Assembly: GCA_022605955.1 (NCBI GenBank)
Contig: JAKCOZ010000001.1
Coordinates: 23,428,146 to 23,492,145, forward strand
Direction of reading: 5' to 3'
Source of the DNA: Rallus limicola
Taxonomy: Eukaryota > Chordata > Aves > Gruiformes > Rallidae
DNA: 64,000 nt
The position numbers were made by a program, and so were the translations under genes. Positions 40,801-52,800 of this stretch are shown piece after piece. Numbering within the stretch: position 1 is the first letter of the stretch; each line of letters opens with the position of its first letter. The notes below the pieces were generated by a model that saw nothing but the letters and a program-made list of their open reading frames with translations, was not told the DNA's origin and ran no database searches.

Positions 40801-43800
40801 AACACTAAAAGAGAGTCAGTCTTGGGAGTCACTATATATAAAATGCATGTTTCCTTAAGGTACATGAAAGAAGAATGGAGACAACAATTTGTCATTGTGG
40901 ATACAAAATCTCCAGTAAGGGTATTTTTTTTTCTCTAACTAAAGCTGGCCAACCTTTGGAGACAATTCCATCCATTCAGATCTTGGCTTTGATGTTTGTT
41001 TGCATTTCTGGACCTGTTTCCAAAGTCTGCTGCCTTGAAATTTTTCAGTGCCTGTGGAACAAGTCCTAGGGCTCCTTGTCTTCCTTGTATAGCCATGTGC
41101 CTAGCTTGTCATTGGCACTCCTCACTCATGTCTTTAGAAAGCTCCTGTGTGCCATGTAGCAGTGATTTTTTTCCATTTGCATGTCTTCCGCTGCTCTTGG
41201 CTTCCTAGTGTGAACTTGGAGCTCTGCATGTCTCCTCATTCAACTTTTATGTGACACATTCCTTTTGTTTCTGTTTAAATGTTGTATGTCTTTTTCTTTC
41301 TTCTCTTCCTTTCTCTCTCTCTCTTCCCCTCCCTCCCCTTCCCCCTCCCCCTTTTCCTTGTCTGTCCACACTGTGCCCTGCCTTTCTCCTGGTCATTCAT
41401 TTCTTGCTGTCTATAGTATCCATAAAGTGCAGTCTGCTGACCTGAGGAGAGTCTCAGCTCCCCCTGATTCCTTCACTGTGTGAGTATCTGGCTTTTTTCT
41501 ACTTTGAATGTTCCACAGTTTTGGGTTTCTTCTGCTGTTACCCTGTGTGTCATTCAACCAGGAACTGATGAGGCAGTAAAACCCAATGACAAGTGGGAAG
41601 CAAGAGCTCAGGTGACAGCATGGCAAGCATAGGACAGTGACCTCACCACCAAAGGTGCAGTTCTGCAGTACCTGAGTAAGGTGAGCAGGGCATGTCTGGT
41701 TATGATGACCAGGTTCAGGCAAGACTCCAAATGACCAGACAAATCCGTTGCAACAGGTAGTTCTGAAGTTCAGCCCCAGACACCATCCCTGGAATCAGTT
41801 GAGATGAGAGCTTTCCATCCTTTGGTTTTAATCAAAACCATACTGTGAACAAATTCAAGCCATTTCTCCAAATAGAGCTGATCAATACAGGAAACTAGTC
41901 CCCCAGAAGAGTGGTGTGACATTGGCTGCAGCTGCATTGCAGATGGAGACCCCTAAAGACACCTTGGAAACCCCTGGTCTTGATTGTCAGCAACTCTACT
42001 GTACTCGCTTGCTAGATGGTAGCTGAATTATTCAAAAGACTAGCGTCTTTTTTTCTTCTTTTTTTTTTTTTTTTAATGTGGTGAATTGGTGCTTAAAAAC
42101 ACATACCATTGCACTATTGTATCTTGGTATCTTCTAATTCATCCTGTTTATGGATATATTACATATTTTGAAAACCTGTGTGCATCCACAATTAAAAAAA
42201 CCACAACACAAATCCCTACCACCACCCAACCCAAACAAAAAACCAAAGCCCAGCTTAATATGTCAACTCAGACACTATAGTTTGTCTTCAGAAATGCTTT
42301 TTTACTATTCGGTCAAAAAAGACATGTTTAGTTTTGTGTTGACATCCCTTTTGCCTTCTTGCTTTGCCAGTCTTATGATGGACATCTTTTCAAACAAGTT
42401 GGGACTATGAAAGGAAGGAATTTGAAATACATGTTGGAAAATAAAAAAAATTCAGAGCTATGAATCCAGGTATTCAGAACAGAAACTTGATTACAAGAAT
42501 GATTCTTATTCCATCATAGAGGAAAGTCAATGTTATATGCTAAAATAAAGCCCTACAACACTTCTCTCTTCTAAAGGCTGAGCATGTGGTGTATAAAATG
42601 TTCAGCATGCCAATTGTTATTTGGGAAAATTGATTGAATAGTTTACGAGCAAATGTTGGCTGTATAGTAAAGGACCTCGGAGTCCTGGTTGACACCCAGC
42701 TGACCATGAGCTGGCAACATGCACTGATGACAAAGAAGGCTATGGTAGTATGGGCTGCATTAGGAGTGTGGCAAGAAGATCAAGGGAGGTGATCCTTACC
42801 CTCTGCTCAGCACTGGTGAAGACCACACCTGGAGTGCTGGGTCTGGTTCAGGGCTCTCCAACGCAAGAGAGATATGGAGCTATTGGAGAGAGTCCAGTGA
42901 CAGGCAATGAAGATTAAGGGGCATTCTGCCTGTGAGGAAAGGCTGAGTGAGCTGTGTCTGTTTAGCCTGGGGAAGAGAAGGAAGGCTCAGGTGTGATTAT
43001 GTCGATGTCTATAGGTATCTCAAGGAAGGGTCCAAAGAAGACTAAGTCAGGCTCTCTTCAGTGGTGCCCAGTGACAGGACAAGAGGCAATGGGCACATCC
43101 TGAAACATAGGAGGATCTCTGTGAACATTAGGAAGAATGTTTTTACTGTAGGATGACTGAGCACTGGCACAGGTTGCCCAGAGAGGTTGTGGAGTCTCCA
43201 TCCTTGCAGATACTCAAAAGCTTACTGGACATTGTCCTAGGCAGCCTGGTCTAGGTGGCCTGCTTGAGCTGGGGGTTGGATTAGATGATCCCCAGAAGTC
43301 TCTTCCAATCTCAATTCCTGTGATTCTGTGAAATTTCAGAAAGCTGCAAGTTTCTTATTGCTATTTTGCAAGCAAGGAAAGATTTCCAATTCAGCATGCC
43401 TTATCCCTGGATTGTATTTGCTGTACTTGCTGAGGAACAGAGAAAGTAATACAAATAACTGATTCAGTATATAAGCAAGCCTCTAGAAAAAAGTTGAGGC
43501 AAGTGTTATTGCTTACACAGACCATTAAGTAAGCTGTGGGTCTGGGAGAATGGGTATTGTTTCCAAGTTGAGGGACATCCCTTGAAAAATGACCTTCAGG
43601 TTTTGATACAGTTCATTTGAATGTCTCACTTGCTATCAGCTGTCAGGATAAGGCAGGAAGAGAGAGACTCATGAGCCCCAAACTAATTTGTAAGTCAAAG
43701 ATGTTCTGTATCTTAAAATCTGTAAAAATAGATTAAACATGCTGCTGCACTGTGGCTGCCAATTAATGTGTCTGGCAAATTAAAATAAGGACCCATGAGG

Positions 43801-46800
43801 TATTAGGGAAATTTGATTTGGATTGTGATGGCTTTGAGATTCAAGTGCTCCTTTTTTTTGTTTGGGGTTTTTGTGTTTGGTGTTTTTTGGGGCAGAGCAA
43901 CAAAGAGTGAACCTGACTTGCAGTTAGAACTGAACAGCAGGGCAGACTCTGCTGAGACCCAGTGATAGATACAGCCTATTTTAGTTGAAATTTCAGGTTT
44001 TCTGCAGCAGGATATACATGGGAATTTGGGGCAGACAAAATTACTAGGTACATATGGTCTTTGTTTCAGAGACTATAGAACTGTAGTGTGATCCATTTCA
44101 GATGTTTATACAGGGAGCATACATAAATACAGGTGTTGTATTTTTAATTGAGGCTCTTTTAAAAGGAATCTAAAGACCTGTGTTTTCCAGCTGGATATTT
44201 GGTTGAGATGAAAGATACACCTGACAGTACGTTTGTGTTGTGTGGTTGATTCAAAGGAGTTCTGAAACAAAAAAAGACTGTTTGAAAAACAAAACCTCAT
44301 TGTCTTATGTAGCCCTTACCATCCTTTTACAAGTGAAATAAGCTCTGTGGGTATGCTGTGATTTCTATTTTTTAATTACAAAATCTACATAAATGAAAAG
44401 GCAAGTATCACCTTGTTGGTAAATAGTTTATACACTTCTATACAGTTTAGAGAGTAATGGTTGCAGCAAGCTATATGTATAAAACCTGTGTGAATTTCAA
44501 AGGCATAATAGGACATAATTTTTTTATTTTAGAAATCCAAACACCAAACAGAGTCAGTTTTGTGAGTTAGGTTGACTCTGGGTGCTGCCTATTGGAGGAG
44601 ATTCTGATAAAGAGCAGTAGGAGACAAGGCATAAGAGAGAAGTGTGTGTGAGCTTTTTTCCAAGTGCATAGTTAAGGATGAAAATGGTTGTATCTGTATC
44701 TTCTTTTTCTCCATCACACGAATTATAAGGAATTGAATCTCATGTTTTCTTTCTTTCTTTCCTGTTTAGCATGTGGGCTTCAGTTTAGTGGGATCATTAC
44801 TATTAGAGAATCCACTGTGCTTGGAAATGTAAAGCGTGAGAGAACTACAGCTAGCATGGTGAAGGAGAAAGAAAACGAAGACCAGGATTCTTCCTAGAGC
44901 TTTGCCACTGTTTAAGTATATGTGTGGGTCTAGCCTTTGTACAGCAAAATGCTCAAGCTCACGCTGAAGCAAGCGTGAGGTAAAGAAAGTGTAAAAGGGT
45001 TTAGTACAGTTTGGTTAACCTGGCTTATCTGGGATAACACTCAGAAAACAAAAGAGAAAAAATGTGGTAGAACATGTATTTTTAGCAGTGGTTTTTAGGT
45101 AAAGAACGTAACAAAAGCTTTGCTTTAAAATAGCAGAGGACTTTTGTGAAGCACTGAAATTTGTCTGCCATAAGAGGCTAGATGACTTTGCTCTGTTGTG
45201 GCAGTTCTTATGTAGATAAATGCTGTGAAAAACACACTTATTTTTAACATATCATTTCAAAGCTCTGCCAATGAGATTTCAACAGTAATGTTAATTTCCT
45301 TCTCCTCTGGTTGCTGCTTTCCTTTTTCCAATGCTTTAAACACTGGAACGTTTAATTAGTTTTGCATGTTTATTTCTTCTCTAGGAGATAGGTAATTCAC
45401 TGATCTGTCACTGCCAAGATGCCCAGAGGAGTGTGATTTTATTTTTTTTCCTAAAGTTTATTTTTTGGAAGAGAGAGGGACAGTAGAACGTTTCCTTTTC
45501 TGTTTACTGAATCATATTAAAGCCTGTATGTGTGTAGACTGGTGTGGGTTGTATTCTGAAAGATCTATCAGTAATTTGCATCTGGATTCTGTGGAGCTGT
45601 TGGATTGTTTATTGCTATTAATTCCTTTATGCAGACACAAAGCACAAGAAATGGTTCACAGGGTTCATAAATAATTGATACAGGGTTTAGGACATATATA
45701 ATTTAAAAGTCTGTCTTCCCAGTTGAATCAAACCTGGTGGCATGGCAGAATTATTATCAGGTTGCTCTGCAGGAATGCCAAGGGCAGGACCCAAGCTCGC
45801 TCTGCCTGTTTTCTTTCCTGGGTGACTGGAGGCAGAAGCATGTTTCTTAGGAAAAAACAGCTGTGCTCCTAGTGAGTTGGCTGGCATCCTCTTGCCTGTT
45901 GCTGGATGATTTATAGGGGTGAGAGGAGGAATTCACAGCTTCATCAAAAGCTGAGAGTGTTTTCTTGGTGAATGGAAGTAGATCAGGATCTGCTTGTAGT
46001 TTCAGGATAGGTATGTGTAGGCTTGCTTCAGGTTTTGAACAAGTGGAAGAATGTAAATGATTAAAAAAGAATATAAGCCCTCATTCTTTCCTGTCAAAAC
46101 TCTGTGTTTATTGGTTGAGTTTATTGAGGGTTTTTTTGACACAAGGGAGGTAGTGGTGAGGATGGTAATGCTTGTAGAAGCCCCAAAATGCTATAGTTCA
46201 GGCATAGGAGGGAAAGAAAGGAATAGTTTTGTTTGGTAAACAACTTCCAACAGTGGGGTCAGTGATGTTAAAAATTACTTTCACCTTATAAAGAGTTTAT
46301 CTAGCATGATGTTGACTTCCTAAGATCTATTCCTATGAACAGGCTTGAGAGGTGGGTCTGTACGAGCCTCATGAAGTTCTACAAGGCCACATGTGGAGTC
46401 TTGCGCATAGGTCAGGGCAATCCCAATCCCAAGCATATCTACAGGCTGGGCCTGTAGCAGCCTTGAGGAGAAGGATTTGGAGTGTTGAGGGACAAGAAAT
46501 TCAACATGACCCTGGCAATGTGCACTTGCAACCCAGAAAGCCAAATGTATTCTGGGCTGCATGAAGAGAAGCAGGTCAATAGAGATAATTCTGCCCCTCT
46601 ACTCTGCTCTGTTGAGACTCAACCTGGGGTGCTATGTCCAGCTCTGAGGTCCTCAATACAAGACAGACATGGAGCTGTTGTAGAGAGTCCAGAGGAGAAC
46701 TGCAAAGATGTTCAGAGGGCTGGAGCACCTCTCCTATGAAGGCAGGCTGAGAGAGTTGGGCTTGTTCAGCCTGGAGAAGGGAAGGCTCCAGGGAGCCCAA

Positions 46801-49800
46801 AGAGGTCTTCCAAAAGAAGTGGAGTAGGACTGTTTACAAGGACAAGAGAGAATGGCTTTAAACTGAAAGAAGGTAAATTTGATTAGATATTAGGAAGAAA
46901 TTCTTCCCTGTGAGTGTGGTGAGGCACTGGAACAGGCTGTCCAGAGAAGCTGTGGCTGCCCTGGCAGTGTTCAAGGTCAGACTGGATGAGGCTTTGGGCA
47001 CCCTGGTCTAGTGGTGGGTGTCCCTGCCCATGGCAGGGGATTGGAACTAGATGATCTTTGAGGTCCCTTCCAACCCCAAGCATTCTATGATTCGATGAAA
47101 AAGAGTGATTCTGATTCTGATGTGTCATCTGGTATACTATGGGATGGATATTGTCTCTCAGAAGGGTAGACTTAAGAACATGAAAATAAATTTAACTATT
47201 GAGGTTAATGAATGTCTACAAGTTTTAAGAATTTGCAGAAAGCATGCCCTTTTCCTGGATTATTCAGTATCTAGATGAACTTCTGTATGTTTGTGGAAAA
47301 GTCAAGTACTGTTTTTCTGAATGAAAGTAGTGTATTTTCTTGTACAGTTCAGCCCTTCTGCATCTAACAAAGGAAATAAAATAATTCTCTATTACTAATG
47401 CTACATTTTTAATTGAATGGAATAATTTTGAGAGGACCTCTTAACATTTCTGTAGAATCTTTCAAAATTGGTTTCAACTCAACAATGTGCATAGCTTTTC
47501 TACAGGGCTCGTTCCGATTGTTATTTAATAAGGCCCTGAATGTCCACTTCTGGTCCATGCTAATCAAAAGTTCATCAGATAAAATTCAATAGGATAAACT
47601 AGCCTATCTATGGTCTTCATTTGAGAAGACTGATATTAGGTTTGTGTTTAAATGAAACCTTTATAGCTACTCAACATGAATGAACAGAATGTTTCTGTTG
47701 ATCTGAATCTGTATTTATGGTCACATGGGGCATATGACCTATAGGATGTAATTCTGTGGATTGGTGTGTTTGGGGAATGAGGTTCTTAATTAGGTTCTTT
47801 AGGAGGTAATGGAATTCATAAATCTGTACTTTAAATTACTTTTCATTGGCTATGTAATACTCAGTTTTTAAGAATAATAGGTGTAAGAAATTTAAATATT
47901 TTAGGTTGAATTGCAGTGTAGCAATCTCCCCAAATATATTTAAAAATTCTCTGCTGCTCTATCTGGAAAGCTTTTCTTCCTTTCCTTACAGTCAAGCAAG
48001 TTGTTTTATACAGTGTTTAGTAACATCCATTTCTAGTAATACTTGTGTTTGCTTTCAGTGACATTCATCACTCTATTATTAGCTTTTACATGGACATGCT
48101 TATGTACTTAATCTTTGTGGTTTCTGAATACGCTGATTCTGTCTGAACAAGATGAATGGTGTGATTTGTATAATAATATAGATTATTATACACTATCTGT
48201 GAAGAATACAGAAGAATCAATAGAAGAAGTGTTTTGCTCAGCTGTATTAAGCAGAGCTCATGTGTTCTGTGAGCCATTCTGATAGCACAAGGAATGAATA
48301 TTCACATAACTATATTGAATAGGTAATCAAATTCAGTGAGACATAATATAATGTCAGCCAACAACTGTGTTCTGACAGAGCAAAGAGGATTTGCAAATAA
48401 ATAACAAAACTATTGATCTTCAATCACTGAAGAAATGGTTTTTCTGTGTGTGTATATACATATTTATAGGTGCATGTGTGTATATGAATATACATATATA
48501 CATACGTATTTAAGTTCTGAATATATTACCTGTGACAGAACTTAGCTAACTATACAAAATCTCTACCCTCCTGAAAGGACTTCTTAGCAATCCCATATCT
48601 GATAATAGTTTATTTTCTATAGAAAGCTGCTGTTTCTAAGGTTACATTTTTATGTATGTTTTGCATATGTTTGGTATGTTTTAGCATACACAGCTTGCTT
48701 GTGTAACAGCAGTAGCAGTACACTCTCTTTATGAAAAAGGGGTGAACAGGAGGGAGAAATGGGAGAACAGGACATGGGCACTTGCCAGCTGATTGCCTTC
48801 CCCACTAGCCCTGGAAGGGAACTATTCCTCCCAGGCAACACATAGCATTTAAGATGATGTGCTTGTTTTTTCTACAGAAGTGAATTTGGAGATATACAGT
48901 GCACTGATGTACCAAAAATTTTTACTTTTTAAAAAAACATGGGAACTATCATGTTAGATATTTTCTAGTTATAAGGTGCTTTTGAAGTGTGTGGCTCCTG
49001 GAGCAACAAAAGACATTTTAGATTTGCTTCCTCCAGTTCCAATCAAATAAAAAAAAGCCTTTTTTTTCAGGTGAAAGTACTAGTTTGACTTAAGAAGGTG
49101 ATGCAGCAGATTCAATAGGTTGCCACTGGCTTCAAGCCAGGAAGTAACTTTTGTAAAGAGAAGGTGTACGTTTTTCGTTCTTACATGGTATTAGGTAGTC
49201 AGCATAGCTACAGAAGCCAGCATTGTCTTTCTTCCCCCTTGGTGTCCAAACACTATCCTGTCCTCAGAGGGAGGCTGTAGGGAGACAGGTCTCAATTTAC
49301 AAAGGACTGGCAGATGTTGGCATGAGGTTTACTATCCCCCTCCTCCTCTTTTTGCAGGTCATCTTGAGCACTGAACATACGAGTCAACATGACTATCCCT
49401 TCACTTTGACATAAGGGCTCCAAGCATACACTTGGAGAAATTGTTCTGTTTCCCTGTCTGTCTCTCTTTGCCTTTCATGAGATACTCAGATTATGCATTG
49501 CGATGATGTGTTTGAAATGAGGCCAGCTGGTGTAGGTAGGACACACTAATTCATTGGTAATGGTTGCCAAGAAAGTTCAAGCTTGAATTAGTGCTGAGGA
49601 GCAAAAAGCCCTACCATTATATCTTTTACACAGCTTTCCTAGTATTTTTATGCCAAATAAGACGTTATGAGCAAAGTGCTGTACAAGGAAGATGGTTCCA
49701 CTGATTTTTCTTACATTATCTTCCCAGAGAACTAAAAAGCTTTGGGTATAGATGATAGTTTTAAAAAGCGGATTTATTTGTAATAATACCTATTTGGAAA

Positions 49801-52800
49801 AATCATCCAAATATTTTCAGGCATTCAATTTTCAGCTGCAAGTAAAAGATCTTGGTGAGACTCTGGGCAGAGTGGGAAGCAACATTAAAAAAACCACTGT
49901 ACTGTTCTTGAAAATGTAACTTTTACCTTAAAAAAAGTAAGCCTTGGGGAGGAATGGGTAGATGGCATTGGGAATAAGGGATAGACATTTGGGCTGAAGA
50001 GTTCTGTTGAACTCCTACCTCTGTCAAAGATTAGATGTATGAACTTGGTCACATCACTCCCTCTCTTTCCCTTGTTCTTCCTTTCTGACTTATCTGTAGA
50101 AATAATTATAATTTCCAAAACTTTAAACCTGATTTTAATGCATAAGTACCAAACAGAAGGCTTGAAACAGCTTTTAAAATCACCTCTGGTTCAATGATGG
50201 TTGCTCTAGGTCAGACAAAAAATAAATCATTAACCATTTTTTTAGTGATCCCAGGCTTAATTGGAGTAGTTTCATCTCAACATTAGAAGTGGAAGCAATT
50301 GCATTTCTGAGACAAGCTCACAGGGAAGCTTGTTTTTCCCACAATAGACCATGGCTTATCTCTGGTTGCCTGTATCAGGCACACTCCTGTCCTTCCATAC
50401 ACTAAGACACATGAGAAAGGTCAATGTGTGGAAGGAGAGGGAGTAGATTTTTGAGTGGGATGTACTGAAGACCTGGTAGCTATAGTAAATTCTGCACGGG
50501 CAGTGCAGAGCTACAAAAAGACGTAAGAAAATTAATCTCTTACAGTGAAGGACATCAGTACGTTACTGAGGAAGCCAGACAGACAGGATGCAATGAGTCT
50601 TTGGAAGACAAGTATCACTCAGATATCTTCTATAGCAGATTAAAAGGACAAACCAAGGAGAAAAATGAGTCAGTGGTCTTTTGTTAGGTTTAAAACTACA
50701 GTTTACCTAGGGAAAGTGCAAAGTTCCTATACTAAACTGTTTTACCTCAGAATGGAGAGTGGCACTGGACACCACAGCACAGGGTCACAGAGTGAAAGAA
50801 AGGGTCTGAGCATCACACATGGATGAGCTCTGTAGCAAGGAAGAAACGGAAAACAGCAACAAGGGGGAGGCTGTTGTGTGGTTCTGGTTTGGAGGGCAAA
50901 GATCCCCTGTGCTGGGCTGTGTAATTCCTGCACAGGAGTATCAGCCTTTGATCAAGTGGGTATTTCCAGTGGGATTGCAAAGCATACTTTTTGTAGAGTT
51001 CCATCTTGAGTTGCTCAAAGATTTCAACACAGCAGTACAGATTTAGTTCTGGTTTCAGAAGGAGCAGCAGTTTGAGACAGTTTTTTGGGTTGGGTTTACA
51101 CTGAGCTTAATTCAGCACATAGAAAGGATGGCTGTCTTTGTAGCATGGTGGAGTGTTACAACAGAAATAAGTAGCTGAATTCTCCTGTCTCCCCATCACT
51201 TTTTCTCCCAGCTGAGTTGAAAGAAGGAGAGGTAATGCACAGGCAGCCCCTCCCTGACACCTACAAACAACCCCCAGGTTGTGAACAGATCAGCTGGGAG
51301 ACTGAGCTACCTTCATCGTAATGTGCAGTGGCAGATCGTTATGGGAAAAGCGACATAGCTTCTTCCTGTATTGTACTAGTGCATAAAAGACTTCACTTTT
51401 CAGAGCTGTCAGTCTGTCATTTTCGTGAACCCTGCTACATGCAGTGAATTATTTCTTTTCTCCCCTCAGACAAAGACTGTGCATTTAAATTCCTATGTTT
51501 TCTGACTTAAATATTTTATCTTTTCTTGGGTAAAAATAAAATCCCCTATGACTTTCATTTTTGAAATTTACATCTTACAGAATTTGGAAGGGAACATAGT
51601 TCCTCAGACTATGTTCATTTCTCAGTTAGGGATGTGATATTATACTTGTTTTAAAAAGAAAATAAGGGGAGGGAAAAAGTCAGTCTTGGCACAATTCTTT
51701 CCTGTTCCATCTATGCACATTTCCCTTCCATTTGCTGGCACTCATCTCCTCTGGTTTGCTGAGCCAGCTGTAGAGCCTGCAGGTGGAGAGTACTGTAGGA
51801 TATCATGGGGGTACCTGAGTTAGAAAGCTGCCTCCTGAAGCTATGCTGGAAGCTGTCATCCCAAGTGTCTGTCATCCAACTGCAAAAGCTTATCTTATAC
51901 ATGTGCAGTCTTCCGATATCTTGGGGCACTTTGACACAGTAGTTCCTGTCAGTCAACACAAGAGCAGCACTGGGTAGCCTACGTGCTACCCAGTGTATCA
52001 ACCTTGCGGCCACAGTTAACTGTTTATGATTTCTTCTAAGATATTCTTCATGTATCTTGGGTTCATTTTCATCACTAATATAGAAATTCTGGTTCAGAAC
52101 ATGAATTTCTTCAGTGCATCTCCTTCTAGCATGTTGCCTTACACTCCAGTTTCTGAGGCACCCTCAATTCATTATCCTTTATCACTTTTTAGGCAAAGAG
52201 TACTTGTGCCAATACAGCTTTATTTAAACTGGGACTTGATTTTCAATCCTTATTTTCATCTTTCCAGATGTGAGAGACCTGTTTTATACCAACAGAGAGA
52301 AAGCAAGCTATAAGCTAACACTGAAACCAACTCCTAATTGCAATCCCAGAGGCTCTACCAAGAGATGGCCACATGTATTTTCTTAAGTCTGCAGTATTTT
52401 CTAGCTAAAAAGAAAGTTGCCTCCTTATTTAAAAAAGAAAAAAATGTTTGTGTGATGTGGCTTGTCCTGTGCTAGCAGTGCAAATTCTGTGGGTCAAATA
52501 TTTTAAGATTGAGACAAAGAAAGAAGCAAATCTCTCTGTTTATGATAGCCCACAGTATATTCACTTTTAAAAGGCAGTGTGAGCAATAATACCCCTGGCA
52601 GACTCCTGTTACTAACTAGATTAAAACAGAGAAAACAGACTTTTGGTGGAAGCACAGAATGAAGAATCTACTTTTAACAGATTCAGGGACCTATAGGACA
52701 GGCATTTACTATGTGCGTTATAATACACAGGTTATCTTTCTTTAAAAGTGGAAAATCCAAATGTGGCCAAGTTAATTTACATAGCATTCAGTTACAAAAT

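Noticed and set aside
46883..47128. Minus-strand open frame
   Set aside because: Lies antisense inside a sense CR1 copy; it is a shadow of the repeat.
51711..52013. Minus-strand 100-codon open frame
   Set aside because: No similarity recognised, no splice or promoter context; the hairpin in it distorts composition.
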